From FEB-10 sp963710645 (GTDB lineage: Bacteria; Acidobacteriota; Thermoanaerobaculia; Thermoanaerobaculales; Sulfomarinibacteraceae): DNA of 64,000 bases. The stretch covers positions 248,001 to 312,000 of the forward strand of contig CAVQBD010000002.1 in the NCBI GenBank assembly GCA_963710645.1. The letters run 5' to 3'. A program made the position numbers and the translations under genes. The notes under the pieces are model-generated. The model saw only the letters and a list, made by a program, of their open reading frames with translations, had not been told where the DNA came from and searched no databases. Below, one piece after another: positions 8,852-16,894 of this stretch (the stretch's first letter is position 1; every line of letters starts with the position of its first letter).

Positions 8852-8880
8852 ACATGTCGACCTTCGACCTTCGACTTGTA

Positions 8881-9444
8881 CTACGCGCCGTCATCTGGGA
8901 AGAGAGGCAGTGTCGGTTCGAGATCCGGCAGCAGGGCCTGGATGATGTCCTCGCCCCAATCGTCCTGGCGGTCGGGATCGAGACGCAGCGGGGTCAGCCC
9001 ACGGGCGGTGACCACGCCCTCGATGAGGTCATCGATCTGTTTCTGAAATCCGGGATCGACGGCTCGGACGCCGTCGTAGGACGGCCGGGACCACATGGGG
9101 ACGTGGACCAGTAGATCGTAGGTGGGCAACCAGTAGTCGAACATCCGCTCCCACGCGGGATGGGCGCCCGCGGCGTGAACCATATAGCAGTAGTTGTCCA
9201 GGACCGATCGATCGCAGAGCACCGTGTCGTGAGCTGCCTCGGCCTCGATTTCCCAGGCGATTTGGGTGAGGAGAATCCACTCTTGAGCGGCCACCGTGGT
9301 TTCCTGATTGATGGGCAGCGGGCATCGCCGTGCCACTTCGCGAACCACTTCCACGTCCACGTTGCGGCGTTTGAGCCGCGCCGCCAGGTCGAAGCACAGC
9401 GTGGTTTTGCCGACTCCGTGGGTGCCGATGAGGGCGATCTTCAT
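8881..9444 (-). CDS. P-loop NTPase/kinase-like protein (AAA_28 type)
   Basis: A 187-residue protein that opens directly with a Walker A motif (MKIALIGTHGVGKTTL), followed by VVREVARRCPLPIN and a kinase-like strand VLCDRSVLDNYCY. The latter corresponds to the D-R segment seen in NadR-kinase and deoxynucleoside-kinase-like folds. The family (ATP-binding proteins resembling the ATPase of NadR/Ttd14) phosphorylates small molecules or binds nucleotides; the substrate is not evident here. The length fits a single domain. A TTCGAC word tail of the repeat island ends 5 bases from the stop codon. It lies downstream of the HTH-EIIA gene on the same strand, separated by a word element. Confidence 0.7.
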   Translation of the reverse strand: MKIALIGTHGVGKTTLCFDLAARLKRRNVDVEVVREVARRCPLPINQETTVAAQEWILLTQIAWEIEAEAAHDTVLCDRSVLDNYCYMVHAAGAHPAWERMFDYWLPTYDLLVHVPMWSRPSYDGVRAVDPGFQKQIDDLIEGVVTARGLTPLRLDPDRQDDWGEDIIQALLPDLEPTLPLFPDDGA

Positions 9445-9465
9445 GGGCTGATTCTACGCCAGCCG

Positions 9466-9530
9466 AGACCGTAGGCGGCAAGCCGCAGTCCCTAGTCCCT
9501 AGTCCCTAGCCCCCCTAGCCCCTTGCTCCT
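9466..9530. repeat. Intergenic word element 4 (CTAGTCC words)
   Basis: Tandem words AGTCCCTAGTCCCTAGTCCC (from about 9487), then GCCCCCCTAGCCCCTTGCTCCTAG, in the spacer between two minus-strand genes. Same habit as the other word elements but with a different word and no clear inverse half. Confidence 0.5.
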
Positions 9531-10227
9531 AGCCGGTGGGTCGCAGCGAACCCGGGAGTGCTGCAGCTCCCTCCAACATCACCTGGTGGATGCCCTCAGC
9601 CGTGTCGGCCTCGATCAGTCGGCCGAGTCGGCCGGGGCTGCGGACGATCCAAGCCAGCCGTGACAGCCACCGAAGGTGGAGGGCGTCGTTTCTGAGGGCC
9701 AACAAGAAGAAGATCTGCGTCGTACCCATATCGGGCGAGCCGAAGACCACGCCTTCGGGGGACCGGGCCATGGAGATGAACTGTTTGGGGAATTTGTCGG
9801 CTGCGCGGCGCCGGGCGTGCAGGAAGGCGATGCCTTCGGGTACGGCGGTAGGGACCAACCGCTCCCGGGCGGCGAGGGCGGCTTCGAGCCAGGCCTGGTC
9901 TTTGACGAGACCGAGCTTGGTGGCCCGGTCGACCATGGCATGGATAACATCGTTGCGGTCACTCGCCTCAAGGTCGGGGACGATTTGGTCAACCGTTAGA
10001 ATCTCGCTCAGATGCGAGTCGGCGACCTGGTTTGGTGCGATTCCGCCGGTCACAACCGACTCCGACGCCAGGGTATCGAGGTACTCATCCAGCAGGGCGC
10101 GGCGGAACCTCCACTGCCCGCCGATCTTTACTCCAGGGATCTTGCCCTCGTGAGCCAATCGAACCAGGGTCCGTTCGGCGAGTTTGAGGTATTCGGCGGC
10201 TTCCTTAGCTGTCAGGTAGGCTTCCAT
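9529..10227 (-). CDS. HTH (excisionase-type) protein fused to PTS EIIA-Ntr domain
   Basis: A 232-residue two-domain protein. Residues 1-52 form a MerR/excisionase-type winged helix (YLTAKEAAEYLKLAERTLVR, then GKIPGVKIGGQWRFRR), a sequence-specific DNA-binding head. Residues about 80-230 match the PTS IIA fructose/nitrogen-regulatory fold; the phosphorylatable histidine is expected in GIAFLHARR (GIAIPHGR in classical PtsN). A phospho-histidine switch controlling DNA binding is a reasonable inference. No EI or HPr gene is nearby. GGGAG lies about 7 bases before the ATG. It is divergent from acpP across a 230-base spacer. Confidence 0.8.
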   Translation of the reverse strand: MEAYLTAKEAAEYLKLAERTLVRLAHEGKIPGVKIGGQWRFRRALLDEYLDTLASESVVTGGIAPNQVADSHLSEILTVDQIVPDLEASDRNDVIHAMVDRATKLGLVKDQAWLEAALAARERLVPTAVPEGIAFLHARRRAADKFPKQFISMARSPEGVVFGSPDMGTTQIFFLLALRNDALHLRWLSRLAWIVRSPGRLGRLIEADTAEGIHQVMLEGAAALPGSLRPTG

Positions 10228-10313
10228 GCTTTTTCTCCCATATAGAGGCGGAGTGCGTCCTTAAACGGCTGAGTACTCCTTTTTTCGACCAATGTCAAGG
10301 AAATTGAGTGGGG

Positions 10314-10342
10314 TTGCGCGTCCGATCGCTGTGTGCTATCAC
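10314..10342 (+). promoter_or_regulatory. Putative promoter for acpP-fabF
   Basis: TTGCGC (10314-10319), a 17-base spacer and TATCAC (10337-10342) fit a weak sigma-70 promoter ahead of acpP. The call is by eye only. Confidence 0.35.
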
Positions 10343-10381
10343 GTGTCCTACCAAGCCCGAGGGAGCTTCGGCCCGGCGGTC

Positions 10382-10410
10382 AGACGCCGCGCTTGTGAAC
10401 CGCGGCGTCT
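10382..10410 (+). promoter_or_regulatory. Perfect 10-bp hairpin in the acpP leader
   Basis: AGACGCCGCG (10382-10391) pairs with CGCGGCGTCT (10401-10410) around the loop CTTGTGAAC. No U-tract follows, so it is not a standard terminator. It lies 47 bases before the acpP start and may be an operator or a leader structure. Confidence 0.6.
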
Positions 10411-10457
10411 GGTGTCGGGCTCGAAATGATAGAGAGAATAACCGAGGAGGGATAGAC

Positions 10458-10694
10458 ATGGATGTCGTTGCGAAAGTGAAAGAGATCATCGTTCAGCAGC
10501 TCGGAGTTGACGCGGAAAAGGTGACGCTCGAGGCGTCGTTCGTCGACGATCTCGGCGCTGATTCACTTGATGTGGTCGAGCTCGTCATGGCGTTTGAGGA
10601 AGAGTTCGAGGTCGAGATCCCGGACGAGTCCGCGGAGAAGATCGCAACCGTCAAGGACGCCATCGAATTCTTGAAGACGAGCACGGAAAGCTGA
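10458..10694 (+). CDS. acpP: Acyl carrier protein
   Basis: A 78-residue acidic protein that carries growing acyl chains of type II fatty-acid synthesis on a 4'-phosphopantetheine arm. The attachment serine is Ser36 in the invariant GADSLDVVEL. Helix-rich acidic sequence and length match E. coli AcpP. The start is fixed by GAGGAGG (10444-10450) 7 bases upstream. The fabF start follows the stop by 1 base, so the two are co-transcribed. A 10-bp perfect hairpin sits in its leader. Confidence 0.96.
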   Translation: MDVVAKVKEIIVQQLGVDAEKVTLEASFVDDLGADSLDVVELVMAFEEEFEVEIPDESAEKIATVKDAIEFLKTSTES

Positions 10695-10695
10695 C

Positions 10696-11934
10696 ATGTC
10701 GCGCCGGGTGGTGGTCACCGGCCTGGGACTGCTGTCTCCCTTAGGCATCGGGACCGAGGAGAACTGGCAGGGCCTGACCGAGGGTCGCAATGGGGCCGGC
10801 GCCATCACCCGTTTTGATACGTCCGACTTCGCGGTGAAGATCGCGTGTGAGATCAAGGGCTTCGATCCGCTCAACTGGTTCACTCCCAAGGAGGCCAGAA
10901 AGTTCGACCCCTTTGTTCACTACGCGGTAGCGGCGTCCGAGATGGCTCTGGAGGCATCGGGCCTCGAGATCACCGAGGAAAACGCGGACCGGGTCGGGGT
11001 CGTGATCGGCTCGGGCATCGGCGGTTTCCAGACCATCGAACACAACAGCCGAGCCCTGATCGAAAAGGGCCCACGACGGGTGTCCCCGTTCTTCATCCCT
11101 GGGGCCATCGTCAACATGGGATCGGGCTTGATCAGCATCCGAACCGGCGCCAAGGGGCCCAACATGGCGACCGTGACCGCCTGTTCGACGTCGGCCCACG
11201 CCATCGGCGACGCCACCCTCTACATTCGACACGGCTACGCCGACGCCATCATCGCCGGCGGGGCCGAGGCGGCGATCTCGCCCATGCCGGTTGCCGGGTT
11301 CTCGACCATGCGTGCGCTGTCCACCCGCAACGACGAGCCGGAAAAAGCCTCTCGTCCCTGGGATCGAGACCGCGATGGGTTCGTCATGGGAGAGGGCGCC
11401 GGGATGGTGATTCTCGAAGAGTACGAGCGTGCACGACGGCGCGGAGCCCCCATTCTGGGTGAGATCGTCGGTTTCGGCATGTCCGGCGATGCCTACCATA
11501 TTTCTGCGCCCAGCCCGGACGGTGACGGCGCGATCCGCGTCATGCGTGCGGCACTGAACGACGCTGGTTTGAATCCCGATCAGGTGGACTACGTCAACGC
11601 GCACGGGACCTCGACTCCGGCCGGCGACCCCATCGAGGTGGTGGCGGTCAAGGAGGTCTTCGGTGAGCACTCCCGAAAGGTGCTGGTGGCATCCACCAAG
11701 TCCATGACCGGTCATTTGCTGGGTGCCGCGGGCGCGTATGAGTTCGGGGTTGCCTTGTTGTCCCTGACCCGAGGCGTGGTGCCACCCACCATCAACCTCG
11801 ACGAGCCCGATCCCGGCGACGATCTCGACCATGTTCCCCACACCGCCCGGGAGACCGAAGTTCGGGTGGCGCTCAGCAACTCATTCGGCTTTGGCGGCAC
11901 CAACGCGTGCCTCGTGGTCGGACGGGTCGACTGA
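10696..11934 (+). CDS. fabF: 3-oxoacyl-[ACP] synthase II
   Basis: Condensing enzyme that extends acyl-ACP with malonyl-ACP in fatty-acid elongation. The catalytic triad falls at the same numbers as in the E. coli enzyme: Cys163 (TACSTSAHA), His303 (NAHGTSTPAGD) and His340 (KSMTGHLLGAAG). The 412-residue length is standard. The gene follows acpP with a 1-base gap, the classic acpP-fabF pairing. It ends 45 bases before the ClC gene, which may be read through. Confidence 0.96.
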   Translation: MSRRVVVTGLGLLSPLGIGTEENWQGLTEGRNGAGAITRFDTSDFAVKIACEIKGFDPLNWFTPKEARKFDPFVHYAVAASEMALEASGLEITEENADRVGVVIGSGIGGFQTIEHNSRALIEKGPRRVSPFFIPGAIVNMGSGLISIRTGAKGPNMATVTACSTSAHAIGDATLYIRHGYADAIIAGGAEAAISPMPVAGFSTMRALSTRNDEPEKASRPWDRDRDGFVMGEGAGMVILEEYERARRRGAPILGEIVGFGMSGDAYHISAPSPDGDGAIRVMRAALNDAGLNPDQVDYVNAHGTSTPAGDPIEVVAVKEVFGEHSRKVLVASTKSMTGHLLGAAGAYEFGVALLSLTRGVVPPTINLDEPDPGDDLDHVPHTARETEVRVALSNSFGFGGTNACLVVGRVD

Positions 11935-11979
11935 GCCCGGGTCCGGCGGTCGAAAGCCGAAGACAGTCTGAGGAACACG

Positions 11980-13791
11980 GTGACACTCTTTCCAAAAGCC
12001 TGGGTCGACAGCATCGCGAGATTCGCGACCAGAATCGACCTGTACAACTTCGGTCGGTGGCTGATCCTCGCCAGTCTCATCGGTGTCGTGGCGGGTCTTG
12101 GCGGTGCGTTGCTCACTTGGGGCGTGGATGGCGTCCAGTCGGTCCTCCTCCATCGGATGGTGGATTTCAGACCGCCGGGCCACGGCACACACATCGGATC
12201 CTGGCACCTGCCGGGACGCCCATGGATGCTGCTGTTGGTGCTGCCGTTGGCCGGCCTCCTGGTGGGCTGGATGGTTCAGACCTTTGCCCCGGAGGCCGAA
12301 GGCCATGGCACCGATGCTGTGATCAACTCCTACCACCGCAAGGGTGCTCTGTTGCGGCGCCGGGTTGCGCCGGTGAAGCTGCTGGCGTCGGCCATCACCA
12401 TCGGATCCGGGGGTTCGGCGGGTCGCGAGGGGCCCGTCGCCCAGGTGGGCGCCGGTTTCGCGTCCTACCTGTCGGAGATGATCCGGCTCCCCGTCTACGA
12501 CCGGCGCGTGCTGGTGATCTCGGGAATGGCGGCCGGTATAGGCGGCATGTTCAGAGCGCCTCTGGGTGCGGCACTGTTCGCGGTGGAGGTGCTCTACTCC
12601 GATAACGAGTACGAGTCGGAAGCACTCATTCCTGCGATCATCTCGTCCATCGTCGCTTATGTCGTCAACTCCATGCTCACCGGTTGGGAACCGATTTTCG
12701 CAGCCGACATACCCCGTTTCGTGCGTCCTCAGGAGCTTGCCGCCTACCTGGTTCTCGGAATCATCGTGGCTGTGATCGGCCGGATCTACATTGCCACCTT
12801 CTACGGCGTGCGCGACCGCATTTTCCGTCCCATGCAGGTGCCGGCAGTGGTCAAACCAGCCATCGGTGGATTCGTCGTGGCTCTGATCGCGCTGGCGCTG
12901 CCGCAGGTGATGGGGGGGGGTTACGGCTGGATTCAGCTGACCATGGAGGGGCAGATTCCACTGCTCATCCTGCTGCTCCTGATCCCGGCGAAGATCGTGG
13001 CGACTTCGTTCACGATCTCGTCCGGTGGTTCGGGTGGCGTCTTCGCGCCTTCGCTGGTTATCGGTGGAGTGACCGGGGCGGTCTTTGCCGCGTTGGCGGC
13101 CAGGGTCGCGCCGGCAATCGCACCACCGGTGGCCGCGTGCGTTCTGGTTGGTATGGGTGGATTTTTTGCTGGTGTGGCCAAGGTCCCCATTGCATCTCTG
13201 ATCATGGTGGCCGAGATGAGCGGTTCCTACAGCCTGCTGGTACCGATGATGCTCGTGACCTCTGTTGCCTTCCTGCTGACCCGAGGGGCGAGTATCTATG
13301 AGGCCCAGGTGCCCCGACGGGTGGACTCGCCGGCCCACATCGGCGATTTCCAGGTGGACGTGCTCGAACGGCTCGCTGTGCGCGAGGTGATGGATCCCGA
13401 TCAAACGGTGACGACTGTGGCGCCCGGCACTCCATTCAAAAAGGTGCTCGAGATCGTCGCTCAGAGCGAACAGCATGCCTTCCCGGTGGTGGAAGAGGGT
13501 GGCGTGGTTCAGGGCGTCTTCAGCGTCACCGACGTGCGTCGGGTCATGGCAACTCCCGAGGTCTGGGAAGTCCTGGTGGCGGAGGACCTGGCGGTCTCCG
13601 CGCAGACGATGGCGTATTTAGAACTGGATGACGACCTCCATACCGCTGTTCGGCGGTTCACCGCTTTCAAACACGAGAATCTGCCGGTGCTCACCGGCCC
13701 TCCGCCATCGCAGGTTATGGGCATTCTGAGTCACCACAGGGTGTTGGAGGCGTATGACGAGGAGGTCCACCGCCTTCAGGCGACGGAGTGA
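11980..13791 (+). CDS. ClC chloride channel/antiporter with C-terminal CBS pair
   Basis: A 603-residue ClC-family protein. Conserved anion-pathway segments are GSGGSAGREGP (about 143-153, including the gating glutamate in REGP) and SSGGSGGVFAPS (about 347-358). About ten or more hydrophobic helices occupy residues 25-445. Two CBS domains (about 465-600: VREVMDPDQTVTTV and a second repeat through SHHRVLEAYDE) form a cytoplasmic nucleotide-sensing module. Whether it is a channel or a proton antiporter cannot be read here. The start is GTG with TGAGGA 6 bases before. It lies 45 bases after fabF, but a functional link to fatty-acid synthesis is unlikely. Confidence 0.9.
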   Translation: MTLFPKAWVDSIARFATRIDLYNFGRWLILASLIGVVAGLGGALLTWGVDGVQSVLLHRMVDFRPPGHGTHIGSWHLPGRPWMLLLVLPLAGLLVGWMVQTFAPEAEGHGTDAVINSYHRKGALLRRRVAPVKLLASAITIGSGGSAGREGPVAQVGAGFASYLSEMIRLPVYDRRVLVISGMAAGIGGMFRAPLGAALFAVEVLYSDNEYESEALIPAIISSIVAYVVNSMLTGWEPIFAADIPRFVRPQELAAYLVLGIIVAVIGRIYIATFYGVRDRIFRPMQVPAVVKPAIGGFVVALIALALPQVMGGGYGWIQLTMEGQIPLLILLLLIPAKIVATSFTISSGGSGGVFAPSLVIGGVTGAVFAALAARVAPAIAPPVAACVLVGMGGFFAGVAKVPIASLIMVAEMSGSYSLLVPMMLVTSVAFLLTRGASIYEAQVPRRVDSPAHIGDFQVDVLERLAVREVMDPDQTVTTVAPGTPFKKVLEIVAQSEQHAFPVVEEGGVVQGVFSVTDVRRVMATPEVWEVLVAEDLAVSAQTMAYLELDDDLHTAVRRFTAFKHENLPVLTGPPPSQVMGILSHHRVLEAYDEEVHRLQATE

Positions 13792-14011
13792 CCTTCAGCG
13801 GCTCGGTCAGCTCCAATGAGCTTCCGCCCCCCTCCCGGCCTCGCTTTTCGGAGTAACAAAACAAAACTCATATCTTCAAAAACCGGGGCGGATGGATGGT
13901 CGGGAGGTTTTTGCAGCAGTTCGTTTTCCCTGCCGAGAACCCCTGGCGTTGCTCTGCTACACTACGGGCGATGAATACCCATTCATTTCTTGACGCGCAA
14001 GGAGGTTTGCC

Positions 14012-14788
14012 GTGAATTGCATCGTATGTGTGGCCTGCGTGCCGGACACGGCGTCGGTCATCAAGATCGGACCGGACGGCACCATCGACGAGACGGGCAT
14101 CAAGTGGATTGTCTCGCCCTACGATGAATATGCCCTTGAAGAGGCGCTCCAGATCACCGAGGCCAAGGGAGGCGAGGTCACGGTGGTGACCTACGGACCG
14201 GATCGCGCCGAGGCGGTCCTCCGCGACTGCCTGGCGCGGGGCGCCCACAAGGCCGTTCACATCAAAGGCGGCGAGGCGACTTTGGGTGACAGCTTCACCA
14301 TCGCAAAGGTCCTGGCCGGCGCCATCAAGGACCTGCCCTTCGATCTGATCCTGACCGGATTCAGGGGCGTTGGGACAGATACCGGGCAAGTCGGCCAGAT
14401 GTTGGCGGAAATCTTGGATCTCCCCCATGTGGGCAATGTCATCACCCTCGAGGTGGGTGATGCCTCGCTGACCGCTGGACGCGACGTGGAGGGCGGTCGA
14501 GAGACCGTCGAGTGCCCGTTGCCGGCTGTGGTGACCTGTCAGAAGGGGCTCAACGAGCCGCGTTACGCCGCGCTGAAGGGTATTATGGCGGCGAAACGCA
14601 AGCCGGTGGAGAAGATCGAGGTGGCCTCTCTCGGGATCGAGGAGGGCGCTGAACCGTTTTACAGGGTGCGAAGTCTGGAGCTGCCGCCTGCCAAGGAGGC
14701 CGGCAAGGTCATCCAAGGTGAGGACGACCCGGCCGGTGCCGCGGCAGAGCTGGTCCGGATGCTTCGCGAAGAAGCCAAAGTGATCTAG
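14012..14788 (+). CDS. etfB: Electron transfer flavoprotein beta subunit
   Basis: A 258-residue AMP-binding subunit of the ETF heterodimer, which takes electrons from acyl-CoA and related dehydrogenases and passes them to the quinone pool. Family landmarks are the N-terminal strand IVCVACVPDTAS, the DEYALEEALQ helix and the TGFRGVGTDTGQVGQMLAE segment. The GTG start is set by GGAGG (14001-14005) 6 bases before. A possible -10 (TACACT, 13957-13962) lies upstream. It is followed by etfA after 10 bases. Confidence 0.94.
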   Translation: MNCIVCVACVPDTASVIKIGPDGTIDETGIKWIVSPYDEYALEEALQITEAKGGEVTVVTYGPDRAEAVLRDCLARGAHKAVHIKGGEATLGDSFTIAKVLAGAIKDLPFDLILTGFRGVGTDTGQVGQMLAEILDLPHVGNVITLEVGDASLTAGRDVEGGRETVECPLPAVVTCQKGLNEPRYAALKGIMAAKRKPVEKIEVASLGIEEGAEPFYRVRSLELPPAKEAGKVIQGEDDPAGAAAELVRMLREEAKVI

Positions 14789-14798
14789 GGAGGCGATG

Positions 14799-15755
14799 AT
14801 GGCTGGAATTCTCGTTTTTGTCGAGCAGCGAAACGGCGAGATCCGGACGGCCTCCCTGCAGGCCGTTTCCGAGGCCCGTCGCCTCGGAGCGGGTCCCGTC
14901 AGTGCGGTCCTGGCAGGCTCCGGGATCACGGGAGCCGATGCGAAACTGGGCGCATACGGCGCCGAAAAGGTCTTTTTTGCGGACGACCCCAACCTGGCTC
15001 TTTACTCCGCCGAGGGCTATGCCCAAGTCGTGGTCAAGGCGGCGGAGCTGGCCCAGCCTGGCGGAATATTCTTCGCCGGCACGGCTATGGGGCGGGACCT
15101 CGCGCCGCGGGTTGCAGCGCGCCTTGGAGTTGGAGCCATCGCCGATGCGGTGGATATTTCCCTCGACGGTGAGACCTTCGTTGTCAAGCGTCCGGTGTAC
15201 TCGGGCAAGGCTTTCGCCACGGTTGACACCGCCGGCAAGGTCCCGCAGGTGATCAGCCTGCGGCCCAACGTATTCGCGGCCGAGGAGGTGGGCGGCACGG
15301 CCGAGGTGGTGAACCTCGATGGGTTGTCGTTGGCCATCCGGGCCGTGGTCAAGGAGCTCGTGGACACGGGTGGTGGGGAGATCGACGTGGCCGAGGCCGA
15401 CATCATCGTGTCGGGCGGCCGCGGCATCAAGGGACCGGAGAACTTCGCCCTGATCCGCGACCTGGCCGATGCGGTGGGCGGTGCAGTCGGTGCTTCCCGT
15501 GCCGTTGTGGACGCCGGGTGGATCGAGCACAAACACCAGGTGGGTCAGACCGGCAAGGTGGTCAGCCCGACGCTGTACATCGCCGCCGGCATCTCCGGCG
15601 CGATCCAGCACCTGGCGGGCATGTCCTCGTCCAAGGTCATCGTGGCCATCAACAAGGACCCCGACGCACCGATCTTCAAGGTGGCGGACTATGGCATCGT
15701 GGGTGACCTCTTTGATGTCATTCCCCCCATGGTCGCGGCCATCAAGGAGCTGTAG
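14799..15755 (+). CDS. etfA: Electron transfer flavoprotein alpha subunit
   Basis: A 318-residue FAD-binding partner of EtfB. The C-terminal FAD domain is clear: SGGRGIKGPENF (about 205-216), then VGQTGKVVSPTLYIAAGISG (about 248-267) and INKDPDAPIF. Two ATG codons lie at 14796 and 14799; GGAGG (14789-14793) is only 2 bases from the first and 5 from the second, so I take the second. The pair ends at a strong intrinsic terminator. No dehydrogenase or ETF-quinone oxidoreductase gene lies nearby. Confidence 0.94.
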   Translation: MAGILVFVEQRNGEIRTASLQAVSEARRLGAGPVSAVLAGSGITGADAKLGAYGAEKVFFADDPNLALYSAEGYAQVVVKAAELAQPGGIFFAGTAMGRDLAPRVAARLGVGAIADAVDISLDGETFVVKRPVYSGKAFATVDTAGKVPQVISLRPNVFAAEEVGGTAEVVNLDGLSLAIRAVVKELVDTGGGEIDVAEADIIVSGGRGIKGPENFALIRDLADAVGGAVGASRAVVDAGWIEHKHQVGQTGKVVSPTLYIAAGISGAIQHLAGMSSSKVIVAINKDPDAPIFKVADYGIVGDLFDVIPPMVAAIKEL

Positions 15756-15785
15756 GGCTGACTGACCCTCACGATCAACAACTCC

Positions 15786-15815
15786 AGGCGGACCTTCGGG
15801 TCCGCCTTTTTCTTT
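15786..15815 (+). terminator. Rho-independent terminator after etfBA
   Basis: A 9-bp perfect stem AGGCGGACC/GGTCCGCCT with the stable tetraloop TTCG (15795-15798), followed by TTTTCTTT. Textbook intrinsic terminator. Confidence 0.95.
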
Positions 15816-15892
15816 GGTTCCGGGTTCCGAGTTCCGAGTTTTCCCTCACCCTCCCGGAGTGCGCCAACCCGGAACCCGGAACCCGGAACTCG
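15816..15892. repeat. Intergenic word element 5 (GGTTCCG words, inverted)
   Basis: Left arm of GGTTCCGGGTTCCGAGTTCC words (15816-15840) and right arm of AACCCGGAACCCGGAACCCG words (15866-15892), which are reverse complements, around CCTCACCCTCCCGGAG. It directly abuts the etf terminator. Confidence 0.75.
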
Positions 15893-16000
15893 AAACAACT
15901 ATTATCGGCCGACACCGCCATTGAACCACCGATCCCGCCACACGAGACATCACAACGCCAGCATGCTAGACTTCGCGACCGAGCTGAAACGGGGGAGCCG

Positions 16001-16894
16001 GTGGATCTCCAGACCTTGATTTTGTCGCTGTCTCGGTACTGGGCCGACGCGGGATGCGTGGTCCAGCAGCCCTATGACACCGAAGTCGGCGCCGGCACCA
16101 TGCACCCGGAGACATTTCTGCGGGTGCTGGGACCGGAGCCCTACCGGGTGGCCTATGTCCAGCCGTCCCGACGACCGGCCGATGCCCGGTACGGCGAGAA
16201 CCCGTTTCGATTGGGCCGCCACCTCCAGCTCCAGGTCATCCTCAAACCGTCACCCGACGACGTCCAGGAGCTTTACCTTCGTTCTCTCGTGTCCCTCGGC
16301 ATCGACCCGCAAGTGCATGACATCCGTTTCGAGGAAGACAACTGGGAGTCGCCCACCCTCGGAGCCTGGGGCGTGGGTTGGCAGGTGCTGCTGGACGGCA
16401 TGGAGATTACCCAATTCACCTATTTCCAGCAGGCCGGCGGGATCGAGCTCATGCCGATCTCAGCGGAGCTCACCTATGGCCTGGAGCGGATCGCCATGTT
16501 CCTCCAGCGGAAGGACTCCATCTACGACATCGAGTGGGGTGGCGGTGTGCCCTACGGGATGGTCCGGCTGCAGGACGAACGTGAAGCCTCGGTCTATGGT
16601 TTCGAGGTCGCCGACGTGGAGATGCTGCGGCGCCACCTCGAGGACTGGGAGCGCGAGGCTCAGCGGTGTCTTGACCACGAACCGCCGTTGGTTGTCCCTG
16701 CTCACGAGGCGACGCTCAAGACTTCGCACTTATTCAACCTGCTGGATGCCCGAGGTGCGGTGTCGGTGACCGAACGAGTAGGTCTTATCGCCCGTGTCCG
16801 GCGGCTCGCAGTGCAGGTTGCGAAAGCCTACGTGGAACAGAGGGAGGAGCTCGGATTTCCCCTCGGTCACACAACGACACAGGGCGGTGCATGA
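16001..16894 (+). CDS. glyQ: Glycyl-tRNA synthetase alpha subunit
   Basis: A 297-residue catalytic (class II) subunit of the bacterial alpha2beta2 glycyl-tRNA synthetase, which charges tRNA-Gly. Family stretches are LSRYWADAGCVVQQPYD, AYVQPSRRPADARYGENP and the QVLLDGMEITQFTYFQQAGG segment. Length matches E. coli GlyQ (303). The start is GTG preceded by a GGGGGAG ribosome site. The stop overlaps the glyS start, giving the usual 1:1 coupling. Confidence 0.96.
   Translation: MDLQTLILSLSRYWADAGCVVQQPYDTEVGAGTMHPETFLRVLGPEPYRVAYVQPSRRPADARYGENPFRLGRHLQLQVILKPSPDDVQELYLRSLVSLGIDPQVHDIRFEEDNWESPTLGAWGVGWQVLLDGMEITQFTYFQQAGGIELMPISAELTYGLERIAMFLQRKDSIYDIEWGGGVPYGMVRLQDEREASVYGFEVADVEMLRRHLEDWEREAQRCLDHEPPLVVPAHEATLKTSHLFNLLDARGAVSVTERVGLIARVRRLAVQVAKAYVEQREELGFPLGHTTTQGGA

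Larger units (their letters stand above)
8398..8880. repeat. Non-coding repeat island (word element 3, 58-bp duplication, palindromes)
   Basis: A 483-base space without a convincing gene. It holds AACGTT-type tandem words (8424-8452) and the core CCCACCCGCCCTCCC, then a 58-base direct duplication (8575-8632 and 8719-8776, differing only at about 4 positions). Between the copies are CAGGGGCAGCGA words (8641 and 8668). Two GGTGCC-A/T-GGCACC palindromes follow (8783-8797, 8837-8851) and TCGAC words end the stretch (8855-8875). All copies are non-coding by codon pattern. Confidence 0.75.

Noticed and set aside
8398..8880. CRISPR-like array in the repeat island
   Set aside because: Only two 58-bp copies, with a spacer of repeated words and no cas genes. 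Not a CRISPR array.
11881..13476. 531-codon open reading antisense to the ClC gene
   Set aside because: His/Arg/Asp-rich shadow of a GC-rich gene. The plus-strand ClC has clear family motifs and a ribosome site.
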